From NCBI RefSeq assembly GCF_037482845.1, contig NZ_JBBHJW010000011.1, positions 169,832 to 233,831 of the forward strand: a stretch of DNA of 64,000 nt. The letters are read 5' to 3'. A program made the position numbers and the translations under genes. This DNA is from Paucibacter_B soli. Lineage in GTDB: Bacteria; Pseudomonadota; Gammaproteobacteria; Burkholderiales; Burkholderiaceae_C. A model generated the notes under the pieces. The model did no database searches and was not told where the DNA came from. It saw only the letters and a program-made list of their open reading frames with translations. Shown here in pieces: positions 1 through 7,697 of the stretch (positions within the stretch are counted from its first letter, which is position 1; each line of letters opens with the position of its first letter).

Positions 1-1863
1 GTCTATGACGCCTATGGGCGCGAGCTAAAGATCACGCGGCAAGAATGGCGCGACAAGGTATTCCTGCCGAATCTGCGGCAGAAATGGAACGAAGCGAGCG
101 AGCTCTACAACTTGATCGTTTCGGGACTCAAGGATGGCTTTGCGGCCGATCTGAGGCCTGCCGCTGAGCGCTTGCTGGAGATTGATCCGATCCCTGAGCG
201 CAGTCATGCAATCCTGGGCATCGTGCTGATGAAGAACGGGCACCTTGACCTTGCCGAGACTGCGTTGCGATCCGGCATTGAGCAGGCTGGCGAGACTGGA
301 ACCCTGCTAACCAATCTGGCCAAGGTGTTTGCCGAACGCGGAGACCAGGGCGACGCGGATGAAACGCTTTGGCGAGCGGTGCAGGCGGACCCCAATTTGG
401 ACAGCGGACTGTTATGGTGGGCAGCCATCCATCAGGAACGCGGTGGAGAAACGGGCTACCTTCAGGCGTTGCGCACAGCAGCTGCCCTGCCAGGAAGCTG
501 GCGGGCGAAACTATGGCTGGCACGCCATCATCTTGCACACAAGGACGTTGATGCCGCACGTACGCTGTACGCCGATGTGCTCGCGAGTGGTCTGTTCGAC
601 GGCAGTTCGTTGATGATGATTTCTGGCGACTTGGGTAACAACGGTCAGACTCCGCTGATTCTCGAACTGATTGGTCCAGCCTACGACGAACGCAAGCACG
701 ATCCGATGACAGGCCTCAACTTGCTGCGCGCTTGCCAGGAACTCGGGAAAGTAGATGAAGGCGAGGCTTTGCTTTCCCGCATGTACGCGTTGGGAATCGC
801 GCCAATCAAGCAGCACCTGGATCTGTTCTCGCAAGCCTTTCAGGACATGCGCAAGCAGATGGCAACAGGTACGCCAATCGAGACCAGTAGTTTGGAGGTC
901 ATCACCATCGCCTTGACTCAACCAATCTGGCACTACGGGTTGCGTAGTGCCGACTGGTTCTTTGCACAGAAAGCCACGGGGGCACCGGAGATCGGCTTCT
1001 TTCCGCTTTCAAAGATCATGGAAGGCGCCGAACGGGCCGAGTCTCAACGCGAAGACGATTTGGGTCGATTCACCCGAGCCATTCCGCTTTACCTTGCGGA
1101 AGCCGCGCACTATTGGAGTGACTACGCAGCGAGCAGCTACATCCTGATCGTCGAAGGCGGCGGCCCAGTTGTCTCAGGAGGTGAAACCGACGGTACTGCG
1201 CTCTTCGAAATCGTGCCAAAGGGGATGAAGTACTTCGTAACTGGCAAGATTGGCTGCACGAGAGACGGCGATGATGTTCAGTGGCAAATCGGCCTATGCC
1301 TGTGGGATTGCAATACACGGACCAAACATGCCAGCGAAAGCGGCAGGGCAGCGCAGGCTGAACTTGGGGCTCTAGTGCTTGCACTGGAGGAACGGCTACT
1401 CACCCACATCGGTTTGAAACGCCAACAGCCACTGGACGTGTTTTATCAGCGCCCTTCGACCGAGGTTATGCCGGTGTATCTGAGCGAGTTGGGCCAAGCC
1501 CTCATGTTGACACTGCTCGCCAACGATCACATGCCGAAATCAACAATGTGGGGCGAGCGCGCCATGCTCGAATGGCCGCTCAATATGGCCCTGCACTGGC
1601 CTACAGCCGAGGTACCGAAGCTGATGTACATCTCCGGTCTAGGCAAGGCTCTGGACTATCAATCGGACGTTCTAGCTGAGTACAAGGAACGCAGTCTTCA
1701 ATTGCTACGCGAATGCAATCAGACAACGAGTTTCGCCAGGCGCTTGGCTCCGCTCGTCTGGAAAGCGTTCGGCATGACAACAGAACTGCAGACCCATATG
1801 CAGAATCAACCTGCTGATGCAAATCTGGCGTACATAGACTGGTTGAGAAGGGTCTCAGAGTAA
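1..1863 (+). CDS. TPR-repeat protein, 5' end cut by the window
   Basis: The frame is open from base 1 to the TAA at 1861-1863, giving 620 visible residues; the true start lies upstream of the window. The first half (about residues 40-270) is built from short helical pairs with the alternating small/hydrophobic pattern of tetratricopeptide repeats (for example around LLEIDPIPERSHAILGIVL). The second half is not repetitive and I do not recognise a domain in it. No signal peptide can be judged because the N-terminus is missing. TPR arrays normally scaffold protein-protein contacts; no enzymatic motif is visible. Codon use is clearly less GC-biased than in the genes after 2092, which suggests a different history from the core block. 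The partner or operon lies to the left and cannot be seen. Confidence 0.75.
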   Translation, partial: VYDAYGRELKITRQEWRDKVFLPNLRQKWNEASELYNLIVSGLKDGFAADLRPAAERLLEIDPIPERSHAILGIVLMKNGHLDLAETALRSGIEQAGETGTLLTNLAKVFAERGDQGDADETLWRAVQADPNLDSGLLWWAAIHQERGGETGYLQALRTAAALPGSWRAKLWLARHHLAHKDVDAARTLYADVLASGLFDGSSLMMISGDLGNNGQTPLILELIGPAYDERKHDPMTGLNLLRACQELGKVDEGEALLSRMYALGIAPIKQHLDLFSQAFQDMRKQMATGTPIETSSLEVITIALTQPIWHYGLRSADWFFAQKATGAPEIGFFPLSKIMEGAERAESQREDDLGRFTRAIPLYLAEAAHYWSDYAASSYILIVEGGGPVVSGGETDGTALFEIVPKGMKYFVTGKIGCTRDGDDVQWQIGLCLWDCNTRTKHASESGRAAQAELGALVLALEERLLTHIGLKRQQPLDVFYQRPSTEVMPVYLSELGQALMLTLLANDHMPKSTMWGERAMLEWPLNMALHWPTAEVPKLMYISGLGKALDYQSDVLAEYKERSLQLLRECNQTTSFARRLAPLVWKAFGMTTELQTHMQNQPADANLAYIDWLRRVSE

Positions 1864-2091
1864 TGGCACCTCAACTACCGTGAGCAGCATTCAACTGTCT
1901 CGCAAGCCAAGCATTGAATGACCGTTTCTTGGTGCGCGACGGGTCGAGACCCGCCGCCGCGCCGCTCCAACGTCAACCATCGCACGCCAGCCTCAGCGTC
2001 AACAACCACTGCCCTGGACGGCGCCGCCAGCAACGCCCCGCGGCACCCAAGTGACAGCGGCCGACACCCTCCCTGTGATAGAAGCCTGCCC

Positions 2092-2562
2092 ATGACGAGC
2101 ACCGCACCCACCTACGCCTTCGAGGACTTCCACCCCGGCCGCGTCTTTGAATTCGGCCAGCGCGTGGTGGAGCGCGATGAGCTGCTGCGCTTTGCCGCCG
2201 CCTACGACCCCCAGCCCCTGCATCTGGACGAGGCCGCCGCCGAGGCCTCGGTGCTGGCGGGGCTCTCGGCCAGCGGTTGGCATACCTGCGCCATGACCAT
2301 GCGCATGATGTGCGACGCCTATCTGCTGGACTCCACCAGCCAGGGCTCGCCGGGCATCGACGCGCTGCGCTGGCTCAAGCCGGTGCGGCCGGGCGACACG
2401 CTCAGGGTGCGCATGACGGTGCTGGAAGCGCGCCAGAGCAAGACCCGACCCCAGATCGGCCTGGTGCGCTCGGGCTGGGAGGTCTTCAACCAGCATGGCG
2501 AGGCGGTGATGACGATGGAGGGCTGGGGCATGTTCGGCCTGCGTGGGGGACCCTCCGCCTAG
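2092..2562 (+). CDS. MaoC-family (R)-specific enoyl-CoA hydratase-like protein
   Basis: 156 residues from the ATG at 2092. The frame is open further upstream to 1918, but that stretch is low-complexity and lacks a family match. The protein reads as a single hot-dog domain: a FEDFHPGRVFEFGQ opening, then DPQPLHLDEAAA, which resembles the MaoC hydratase motif (D..P.H.d...A) that supplies the catalytic Asp and His, then the WLKPVRPGDTL strand typical of acyl-CoA hydratases/dehydratases. Likely substrate is an acyl-CoA or acyl-ACP thioester in the cytoplasm; the specific substrate cannot be told. It stands alone, 114 bp ahead of a secreted hydrolase. Confidence 0.8.
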   Translation: MTSTAPTYAFEDFHPGRVFEFGQRVVERDELLRFAAAYDPQPLHLDEAAAEASVLAGLSASGWHTCAMTMRMMCDAYLLDSTSQGSPGIDALRWLKPVRPGDTLRVRMTVLEARQSKTRPQIGLVRSGWEVFNQHGEAVMTMEGWGMFGLRGGPSA

Positions 2563-2676
2563 CCGCCAGCCGCCGGCTGAATCGGGCAGCTCATCGGCGC
2601 CCATTGCCATTCGGGACATGACCGAGGCGGCGCCCGGCCGCGCTGAACATAATCCGCCCCACCAAGGAGGACGGAT

Positions 2677-4155
2677 ATGTTTCCCAACAGAGAGGCGCTG
2701 GCGCTGCTGCTGATCGCGGCGCTGGGCACGGCGGCCCAGGCCGCTGCCGCCGGCACCGCGCCCTGCCGCATCGAGGGCGTGCCCACCGAGCTGCAGTGCG
2801 GCAAGCTGGCGCGCCCGCTGGACCCCGCCAAGCCCCAGGGCACGCAAATCGACATCCACTATCTGGTGGTACCGGCGATGGCGCGCAACAAGCTGCCCGA
2901 CCCGGTGCTGCTGCTGGCCGGCGGCCCGGGCCAGAGCGCCATCCAGGTGGCGCCCCTGGTGCTGCCGCGCCTGGCGCGGCTCAACAACCGCCGCGACCTG
3001 GTCTTCATCGACCAGCGCGGCACCGGCCGCTCGGCCCCGCTGCAATGCGCGGACGACAGCAAGCTGCCCACCGCCGAGGCGCTCGACGGCCGGGCCATGC
3101 AGCAGCGCCTGGAGCAATGCCGCGCTGACCTGCAGAAGCTGCCGCAGGGCGATCTGCGCCAGTACACCACCGCCATCGCGATGCAGGATTTCGACGCGGT
3201 GCGCGCCGCGCTGGGCACCGCGCAATGGAATCTGCTGGGCGCCTCCTACGGCACGCGCGCCGCGCTGGAATACCTGCGCCAGTTCCCGCAGCAGGTGCGC
3301 CGCAGCGTGATCGACGGCGTGGCCCCGCCCGATATGGTGCTGCCGGCCAGCTTCTCCACCGATGGCCAGGCGGCGCTGGACGCGGTGTTCAAGAGCTGCG
3401 AGGGCGACGCCGCCTGCCAGGCGCGCTATCCGGCGCTGCGCGCCGAATGGGCCGGCCTGCTGCAAGGCCTGCCGCGCAGCATCAGCCTGCAGCACCCGCT
3501 CAGCGGCGAACCCGAGCGCCTGACGCTGACGCGCGAGATGCTGCTGCGCGCGGTGCGCATGCCGCTCTATGTGCCCAGCCAGGCGGCCGCCCTGCCCGCG
3601 GCCATCCATGCGGCGCACCAGGGCCGCTTCGAGGGCATTGCCGGCCTGGCCGGGGCGATCAGCGGCAAGAGCGCGCGCCTGGCCATGGGCATGCATTTCT
3701 CGGTGGTCTGCGCCGAGGACATGCCGCGCCTGGCGCAGAGCAGCGACCCGCCCGGCAGCGACTTCGGCCGCAGCGACGCCGAGCTCTACGGCCAGGTGTG
3801 CAAGCATTGGCCGCGCGGCGAGGTGCCGGCGGCCTTCTACAGCCTGCCGCCGGCCCAGACCCCGGTGCTGCTGCTCAGCGGCGGCGCCGACCCGGCCACG
3901 CCGCCGCGCCATGGCGAGCGCGTGGCCAAGGCGCTGGGCGCGCAGGCCCTGCATGTGGTGGTGCCCGAGGCCGGCCACGGCGTGATGGGCATAGGCTGCA
4001 TGGGCGAGGTGCTGACCCGCTTCATCGACGCCAAGGCGGATGCCGAGGCGCTCAAGGTCGATGCCAGCTGCGCCACCCGCATCCCCCGCCCCACCCCCTT
4101 CCTGCCGGTGCAGGCAGCCAGTTCGGCCGCCGGCACGGAGGCGAGCAAGCCATGA
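2677..4155 (+). CDS. Secreted alpha/beta hydrolase with TAP-like C-terminal domain
   Basis: 492 residues with a strong ribosome site (AAGGAGG) just before the ATG. An N-terminal signal peptide ends near residue 24 (AAQAAAA). The alpha/beta-hydrolase fold is clear: oxyanion region LLAGGPGQSA (about 80-88), DQRGTGRS (about 112-119), nucleophile elbow GASYGT with Ser190, and a C-terminal GHGVM carrying the catalytic His, in the TAP-like (tricorn-interacting aminopeptidase-like) part. Such enzymes are usually proline-type aminopeptidases or tripeptidyl peptidases acting in the periplasm; the actual substrate is unknown. Its stop overlaps the ATG of the ABC ATPase by four bases, so the three genes 2677-6127 probably form one transcript. 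Confidence 0.82.
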   Translation: MFPNREALALLLIAALGTAAQAAAAGTAPCRIEGVPTELQCGKLARPLDPAKPQGTQIDIHYLVVPAMARNKLPDPVLLLAGGPGQSAIQVAPLVLPRLARLNNRRDLVFIDQRGTGRSAPLQCADDSKLPTAEALDGRAMQQRLEQCRADLQKLPQGDLRQYTTAIAMQDFDAVRAALGTAQWNLLGASYGTRAALEYLRQFPQQVRRSVIDGVAPPDMVLPASFSTDGQAALDAVFKSCEGDAACQARYPALRAEWAGLLQGLPRSISLQHPLSGEPERLTLTREMLLRAVRMPLYVPSQAAALPAAIHAAHQGRFEGIAGLAGAISGKSARLAMGMHFSVVCAEDMPRLAQSSDPPGSDFGRSDAELYGQVCKHWPRGEVPAAFYSLPPAQTPVLLLSGGADPATPPRHGERVAKALGAQALHVVVPEAGHGVMGIGCMGEVLTRFIDAKADAEALKVDASCATRIPRPTPFLPVQAASSAAGTEASKP

Positions 4156-4946
4156 TCAAGATCAGCCAACTCAGCAAGCAATTCGTCACCCGGCCCGGCG
4201 GCTCGGTGTTCAAGCGCGCCCCCAAGCAGATCGTGCATGCGGTGCGCCGGGTCGACCTGGACGCACCCGACGGACGCATCACCGGCCTGTTAGGCCCGAA
4301 CGGCGCAGGCAAGACCACCACCCTGCGCATGCTGGGCGGCCTGTTCGCGCCCGACCATGGCGAGATCGGCGTGGACGGCATCGACGTGCAGCGCCAGCCG
4401 CGCGAGGCGCTGGCCCGCATGGGCATCCTGGGCGACGCGCATGGGCTCTACCCGCGCCTGTCGGCGCGCGAGAACATCGTCTACTTCGGCCAGCTGCAGG
4501 GCATGGAGGCCGACGCAGCCAACGCGCGCGCCGAGGCGCTGGCCGAGCTGCTGGACATGCGCCACATCCTCGACCGCCGCAGCGAGGGCTATAGCCAGGG
4601 CGAGCGCATGAAGACGGCGCTGGCGCGTGCGCTGGTGCACGACCCCGCCAACATCGTGCTGGACGAGCCCACCAACGGCCTCGACGTGCTCGCCACCCGC
4701 GCGCTGCGCGAGGCGCTGCGCCATCTGCGCTCGCCCGCCGGCGGCAGCAAATGCATCGTCTTCTCCAGCCACATCATGCAGGAGGTGGAACAGCTCTGCG
4801 ACCACGTGGTGGTGGTGGCGCATGGGCGCTCGGTGGCCCAGGGCACGGTGCCCGAACTGCTGGCCCAGGCCGGTGAGAGCCGTTTCGAGGACGCCTTCGT
4901 CAGGCTGGCCTTTCAACCCGATCACAGCCAGGAGGCTCAGGCATGA
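4152..4946 (+). CDS. ABC exporter ATPase, NatA-like
   Basis: 264 residues, starting inside the stop of the hydrolase gene (ATGA overlap). Walker A is GPNGAGKTT (about 54-62), the signature is the variant YSQGERMK, Walker B is IVLDEP followed by the TNGLDV D-loop, and the switch His is in SSHIMQEVE. This order and the YSQGER signature are those of NatA-type ATPases, which drive Na+ or small-molecule efflux with an ABC-2 permease. The next gene is that permease and overlaps by four bases. Function as an exporter at the inner membrane is well supported; sodium as substrate is only inference from the family. Confidence 0.88.
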   Translation: MIKISQLSKQFVTRPGGSVFKRAPKQIVHAVRRVDLDAPDGRITGLLGPNGAGKTTTLRMLGGLFAPDHGEIGVDGIDVQRQPREALARMGILGDAHGLYPRLSARENIVYFGQLQGMEADAANARAEALAELLDMRHILDRRSEGYSQGERMKTALARALVHDPANIVLDEPTNGLDVLATRALREALRHLRSPAGGSKCIVFSSHIMQEVEQLCDHVVVVAHGRSVAQGTVPELLAQAGESRFEDAFVRLAFQPDHSQEAQA

Positions 4947-6127
4947 GCAGCACACAAGCTTTCACGCGCCCCCTCAAGGTGGTGTTTTTCAAGGAAGTGG
5001 TGGACGCGCTGCGCGACCGCCGCACGCTCCTGCGCCTGCTGATCCCCTCGGTGCTGATGGGGCCGCTGCTGCTGCTGGCGCTCTCGGGCCTGATCGCCTC
5101 GCTGGAGGAGCGCGCCGAGCTGCGCCAGATCCAGGTGGTGGGCATCGAACATGCACCGACGCTGCGCAACTTCCTGGAGCGCCAGACCTACACCATCAAG
5201 TCAGCGCCCGCCGACTACGAGGCCCGGCTGCGTGCCAGCACCCTGCTGGACCCGGTGCTGCTGGTGGGCAAGGACTTCGAGCAGGAACTCGCCGCCGGCG
5301 ACCAGCCCACGCTGACCCTGGTGACCGACAGCGCCAACCAGCGCGCCAGCGCCGGGGTGGGCACGCTCACGCGCCTGCTGCAGGGCTTTGGCCGCGAGCG
5401 CACGCGCGCCCAGCTGGCGCTGCGCGGCATCCCGGCCGAGCTGCTGCAGCCGGTGACGGTGGAGGAGCGCGACCTGGCCAGCACCCAGGCCCGCGCCGCC
5501 AGGCTCACCGGCATCATCCCGATGTTCATCATCATGGCGGTGCTCTATGGCGCGCTCACCGCGGCGCTGGACAGCACCGCCGGCGAGCGCGAGCGTGGCT
5601 CGCTCGAGCCCCTGCTGATGAACCCGGCGCCGCACATGGCCCTGGTGCTGGGCAAATGGGGCGCGGTGGCGCTGCTGGGCATGGCCGTGGCCCTGCTGGC
5701 CAACCTGAGCTTCATCCCGGCGCAGCAGCTCATCAAGAGCGACAGCCTGCAAGCCATGTTCCAGTTCGGCTGGCATGAGGTGACGAGCTTTTTGCTGCTG
5801 CAGCTGCCGCTGGCCGCCGGCCTGGGTGCGGCGCTGATGGCGATTGCGATCCGCTCCAAGACCTTCAAGGAGGCGCAGGCCAGCAGCACCATCATCATCA
5901 CCCTGGTGGGCCTGGCGCCGATGGTGAGCCTGCTCAACCCCGGCGGCGAGGCGGCCTGGTACTACTGGGTGCCGGGCCTGGCGCAGAACACCCAGATGAT
6001 GCTGGTGCTGAAGGGCGAGACCCTGGATCTGGCCAAGCTGCTGCCGCCGATGCTGGTGGGCGTGGCGCTGACGGTGGCTTGCCTGTCCTATGTGGCGCAT
6101 TCAATGCGCAACGCTGTTTCTCGATAG
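4943..6127 (+). CDS. ABC-2 type permease, NatB-like
   Basis: 394 residues. One membrane segment near residues 28-48 is followed by a large extracytoplasmic domain of about 130 residues (coiled, charged, containing ERQTYTIKSA), then five more hydrophobic segments between about 190 and the C-terminus. This layout, with a big loop after the first helix, is that of NatB/ABC-2 permeases. It begins in the overlap with the ATPase gene (ATGA at 4943), so the two are very likely translated together as one transporter. The gene ends 4 bp before a convergent small gene; no terminator hairpin is visible in that gap. Confidence 0.87.
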   Translation: MSSTQAFTRPLKVVFFKEVVDALRDRRTLLRLLIPSVLMGPLLLLALSGLIASLEERAELRQIQVVGIEHAPTLRNFLERQTYTIKSAPADYEARLRASTLLDPVLLVGKDFEQELAAGDQPTLTLVTDSANQRASAGVGTLTRLLQGFGRERTRAQLALRGIPAELLQPVTVEERDLASTQARAARLTGIIPMFIIMAVLYGALTAALDSTAGERERGSLEPLLMNPAPHMALVLGKWGAVALLGMAVALLANLSFIPAQQLIKSDSLQAMFQFGWHEVTSFLLLQLPLAAGLGAALMAIAIRSKTFKEAQASSTIIITLVGLAPMVSLLNPGGEAAWYYWVPGLAQNTQMMLVLKGETLDLAKLLPPMLVGVALTVACLSYVAHSMRNAVSR

Positions 6128-6130
6128 CGG

Positions 6131-6499
6131 TCAATGGAGCCCCAGCGCGCGCTGCACCTCGCTTTGCCAGGGCAGCGCGTGCACGATCTCGTTGAGCTGG
6201 CGCACCGATTCCATCGGCGCCAGCACCTCGCCGGCCGTGTTGATCAGCTGCAGATTGGTGATCAGCGCCATCGGATCGGCCATCGCCACCACGCCATAGG
6301 GCAGGCGCACCCAATCCCAGGCCACCCCGGCGGCCCCATGGCCCGACTCGCCAAACCAAAGGGTCTGCCCGGTGGAGGGCCGCGCCGCGTCGCCCGCGAC
6401 CAACACCCGGGTGCTCAAATGAGCGAACTGCAGACAAGGTGCGCGCTCTGCTTCGCACAATATCCGCGGCCATGCGTACACAATCCAAGCTGGCGTCAT
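6131..6499 (-). CDS. Conserved-looking hypothetical protein
   Basis: Up to 122 residues if started at the ATG at 6499. A TTG at 6418 (95 residues) or a GTG nearby may be the real start, because the first 27 residues look like read-through of noncoding DNA. The C-terminal part has ordinary protein composition and third-position GC bias, with STGQTLWFGESGHGAAG and ALITNLQLINTAGEVL as its most ordered stretches. No signal peptide, membrane segment or known motif is seen. It is convergent with the ABC permease and divergent from the luxR-type gene, so it need not belong to the signalling module. Function unknown. Confidence 0.5.
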   Translation of the reverse strand: MTPAWIVYAWPRILCEAERAPCLQFAHLSTRVLVAGDAARPSTGQTLWFGESGHGAAGVAWDWVRLPYGVVAMADPMALITNLQLINTAGEVLAPMESVRQLNEIVHALPWQSEVQRALGLH

Positions 6500-6575
6500 C
6501 TGCTTTGCTGATTAGGAAAAGAAAAGGTCTGAGTGCCCTGTTCCAGCAGTTTCGGAACTTGCACGACGCGCAGAT

Positions 6576-6595
6576 AGCTGTAAACCTTGTCAGGG
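6576..6595. promoter_or_regulatory. Lux-box-like imperfect palindrome upstream of the luxR-type gene
   Basis: The 20-mer AGCTGTAAACCTTGTCAGGG keeps the CT-N12-AG frame of lux/las-type boxes and shares 13 of 20 positions with the perfect palindrome at 7393-7412 (common core CTGTAA..C.TG.CAG). It ends 60 bp before the regulator ATG at 6656, which suits autoregulation. The right arm is TCAG instead of ACAG, so dyad symmetry is imperfect. Confidence 0.45.
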
Positions 6596-6655
6596 CGATG
6601 CACGCGAGGGCTGCTCTGTGCCCCGTCATTGAGCTTTGCGAATGTGAAAGGTGCG

Positions 6656-7369
6656 ATGCTGCAGGGTGTGTACCAATCGGTGCTGGAAGCACGAACCCGG
6701 GACGAGTTCCGCGGGGAGGTTGTGCGCTTTGCCAAGCAACTCGGTTTCGATCGCGTATCGGCCACCGCGGTTGTTGATCACACCATTGGCGATACCCAGT
6801 TCGTCTCTGTTGACAACTGCCCTCCCAGCTTCACCGAGGTGATCAACGACCTCAGCATCGCGCGGATAGACCCAGTGATGCAGCATTGCAAACGCAACAG
6901 CGTGCCAATTGTCTGGGACCAGGCGACGTACACGGGGTCAGGCGCAGGAGACCTCTGGGAAACACAGGCGCCATACGGCTACAGAACCGGTATTTGCCTG
7001 GCGCTACACCTGCCCGAAGGGCGGCATTTCATCTTGGGTGTCGACCGCGACCAAGACCTGACCTCAAACGCCACCGAGTTGACCCGGCTGGTCGCTGATT
7101 TGCAATTGTTTGCTGTGCATGCAGTCGACTCGGCCATGCGCGTGCTGCTGCCCGAACCGGCGCAAATGGAAGCGCCGCATCTCACGCCGCGCGAGGTTGA
7201 ATGCCTGCACTGGACCATGGAGGGCAAGACCGCCTGGGAAGTCGGCAGCATCCTGAGTATTTCAGAGCGCACCGCGGTCCTTCACATCAACAACGCGATG
7301 CACAAACTGGCTTGCACCAACAAGCATTTGGCCGTGCTGAAAGCGCTGCGATTGGGTCTGCTGCGTTAG
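6656..7369 (+). CDS. LuxR-type regulator with autoinducer-binding domain
   Basis: 237 residues from the ATG at 6656; the frame is open to 6587 but that extension has no family match. Residues about 1-165 form an autoinducer-binding domain. Using the DP pair (Asp72-Pro73) as anchor, Trp87 and Gly112 match the conserved Trp85 and Gly113 of TraR. The two aromatic positions 13 and 9 residues before the Asp, Trp57 and Tyr61 in TraR, are Phe59 and Ile63. The C-terminal HTH is canonical (LTPREVE, EGKTAWEVGSIL, SISERTAV). No luxI synthase is in the window, so this is a LuxR solo here. The double-glycine peptide and its exporter follow directly, which points to control of peptide production. Confidence 0.9.
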   Translation: MLQGVYQSVLEARTRDEFRGEVVRFAKQLGFDRVSATAVVDHTIGDTQFVSVDNCPPSFTEVINDLSIARIDPVMQHCKRNSVPIVWDQATYTGSGAGDLWETQAPYGYRTGICLALHLPEGRHFILGVDRDQDLTSNATELTRLVADLQLFAVHAVDSAMRVLLPEPAQMEAPHLTPREVECLHWTMEGKTAWEVGSILSISERTAVLHINNAMHKLACTNKHLAVLKALRLGLLR

Positions 7370-7392
7370 TCGCGGCCGATACTTCTTGTCCA

Positions 7393-7412
7393 CACTGTAA
7401 GACCTGACAGTG
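7393..7412. promoter_or_regulatory. Perfect lux-box-like palindrome before the GG-leader peptide gene
   Basis: CACTGTAAGACCTGACAGTG has perfect 6-bp arms (CACTGT/ACAGTG) around an 8-bp centre, that is NNCTGT-N8-ACAGNN, the form of classical lux boxes. It ends 76 bp before the peptide ATG, a normal distance for activation from about -42, and no other dyad in this gap is as good. The same half-site pattern (CTGT-N8-ACAG) is also that of LexA SOS boxes. The centre here is not AT-alternating as in strong LexA sites, and a related sequence precedes the luxR-type gene, so LuxR binding is preferred but not proven. Confidence 0.6.
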
Positions 7413-7488
7413 CCCAGCGGCGCGTGCGCCTGCTCGAATCTACTCCGTGCACGCAATGGTTGCACCTCAACCAGTTCAGGAGTAGATC

Positions 7489-7662
7489 ATGCAACGCGAA
7501 ATCACGAATACCTACGAGCAGAGCCAAGCCGCCAAGCAAGAGCGCCAGATCAGCAGCCCCAAGCCACAGCTGCCCGCTGTCGAAGAATTGGACCTTCAGG
7601 CCCTGGAACTCGTCAGTGGCGGTGCGGGCGAATATGTCGAGTCGCCCAAGAATGGCTGGTAG
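7489..7662 (+). CDS. Double-glycine leader peptide, predicted 12-residue secreted product
   Basis: 57 residues, with an AGGAG ribosome site before the ATG at 7489; too short for usual gene callers. The leader ends in LDLQALELVSGG (residues 34-45): Leu at -12, Leu at -7, Val at -4 and Gly-Gly at -2/-1 match the double-glycine leader pattern cleaved by C39 peptidases. Cleavage would free AGEYVESPKNGW (residues 46-57), far shorter than class II bacteriocins or microcins and with no Cys or Ser/Thr cluster for lanthionine rings. The adaptor and C39-peptidase exporter follow 35 bp downstream. Likely roles are a secreted signal or a small antimicrobial. No modification enzyme or immunity gene is seen next to it. 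Confidence 0.8.
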   Translation: MQREITNTYEQSQAAKQERQISSPKPQLPAVEELDLQALELVSGGAGEYVESPKNGW

Positions 7663-7697
7663 TTCGCGAATGATTCCATCCGTCATGCGCTTGCGCC

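Noticed and set aside
1999..3978. Very long minus-strand open frame (659 codons), and similar ones opposite other high-GC genes
   Set aside because: Shadow of real genes caused by third-position GC; composition is Ala/Gln/Arg/His-rich with no motif.
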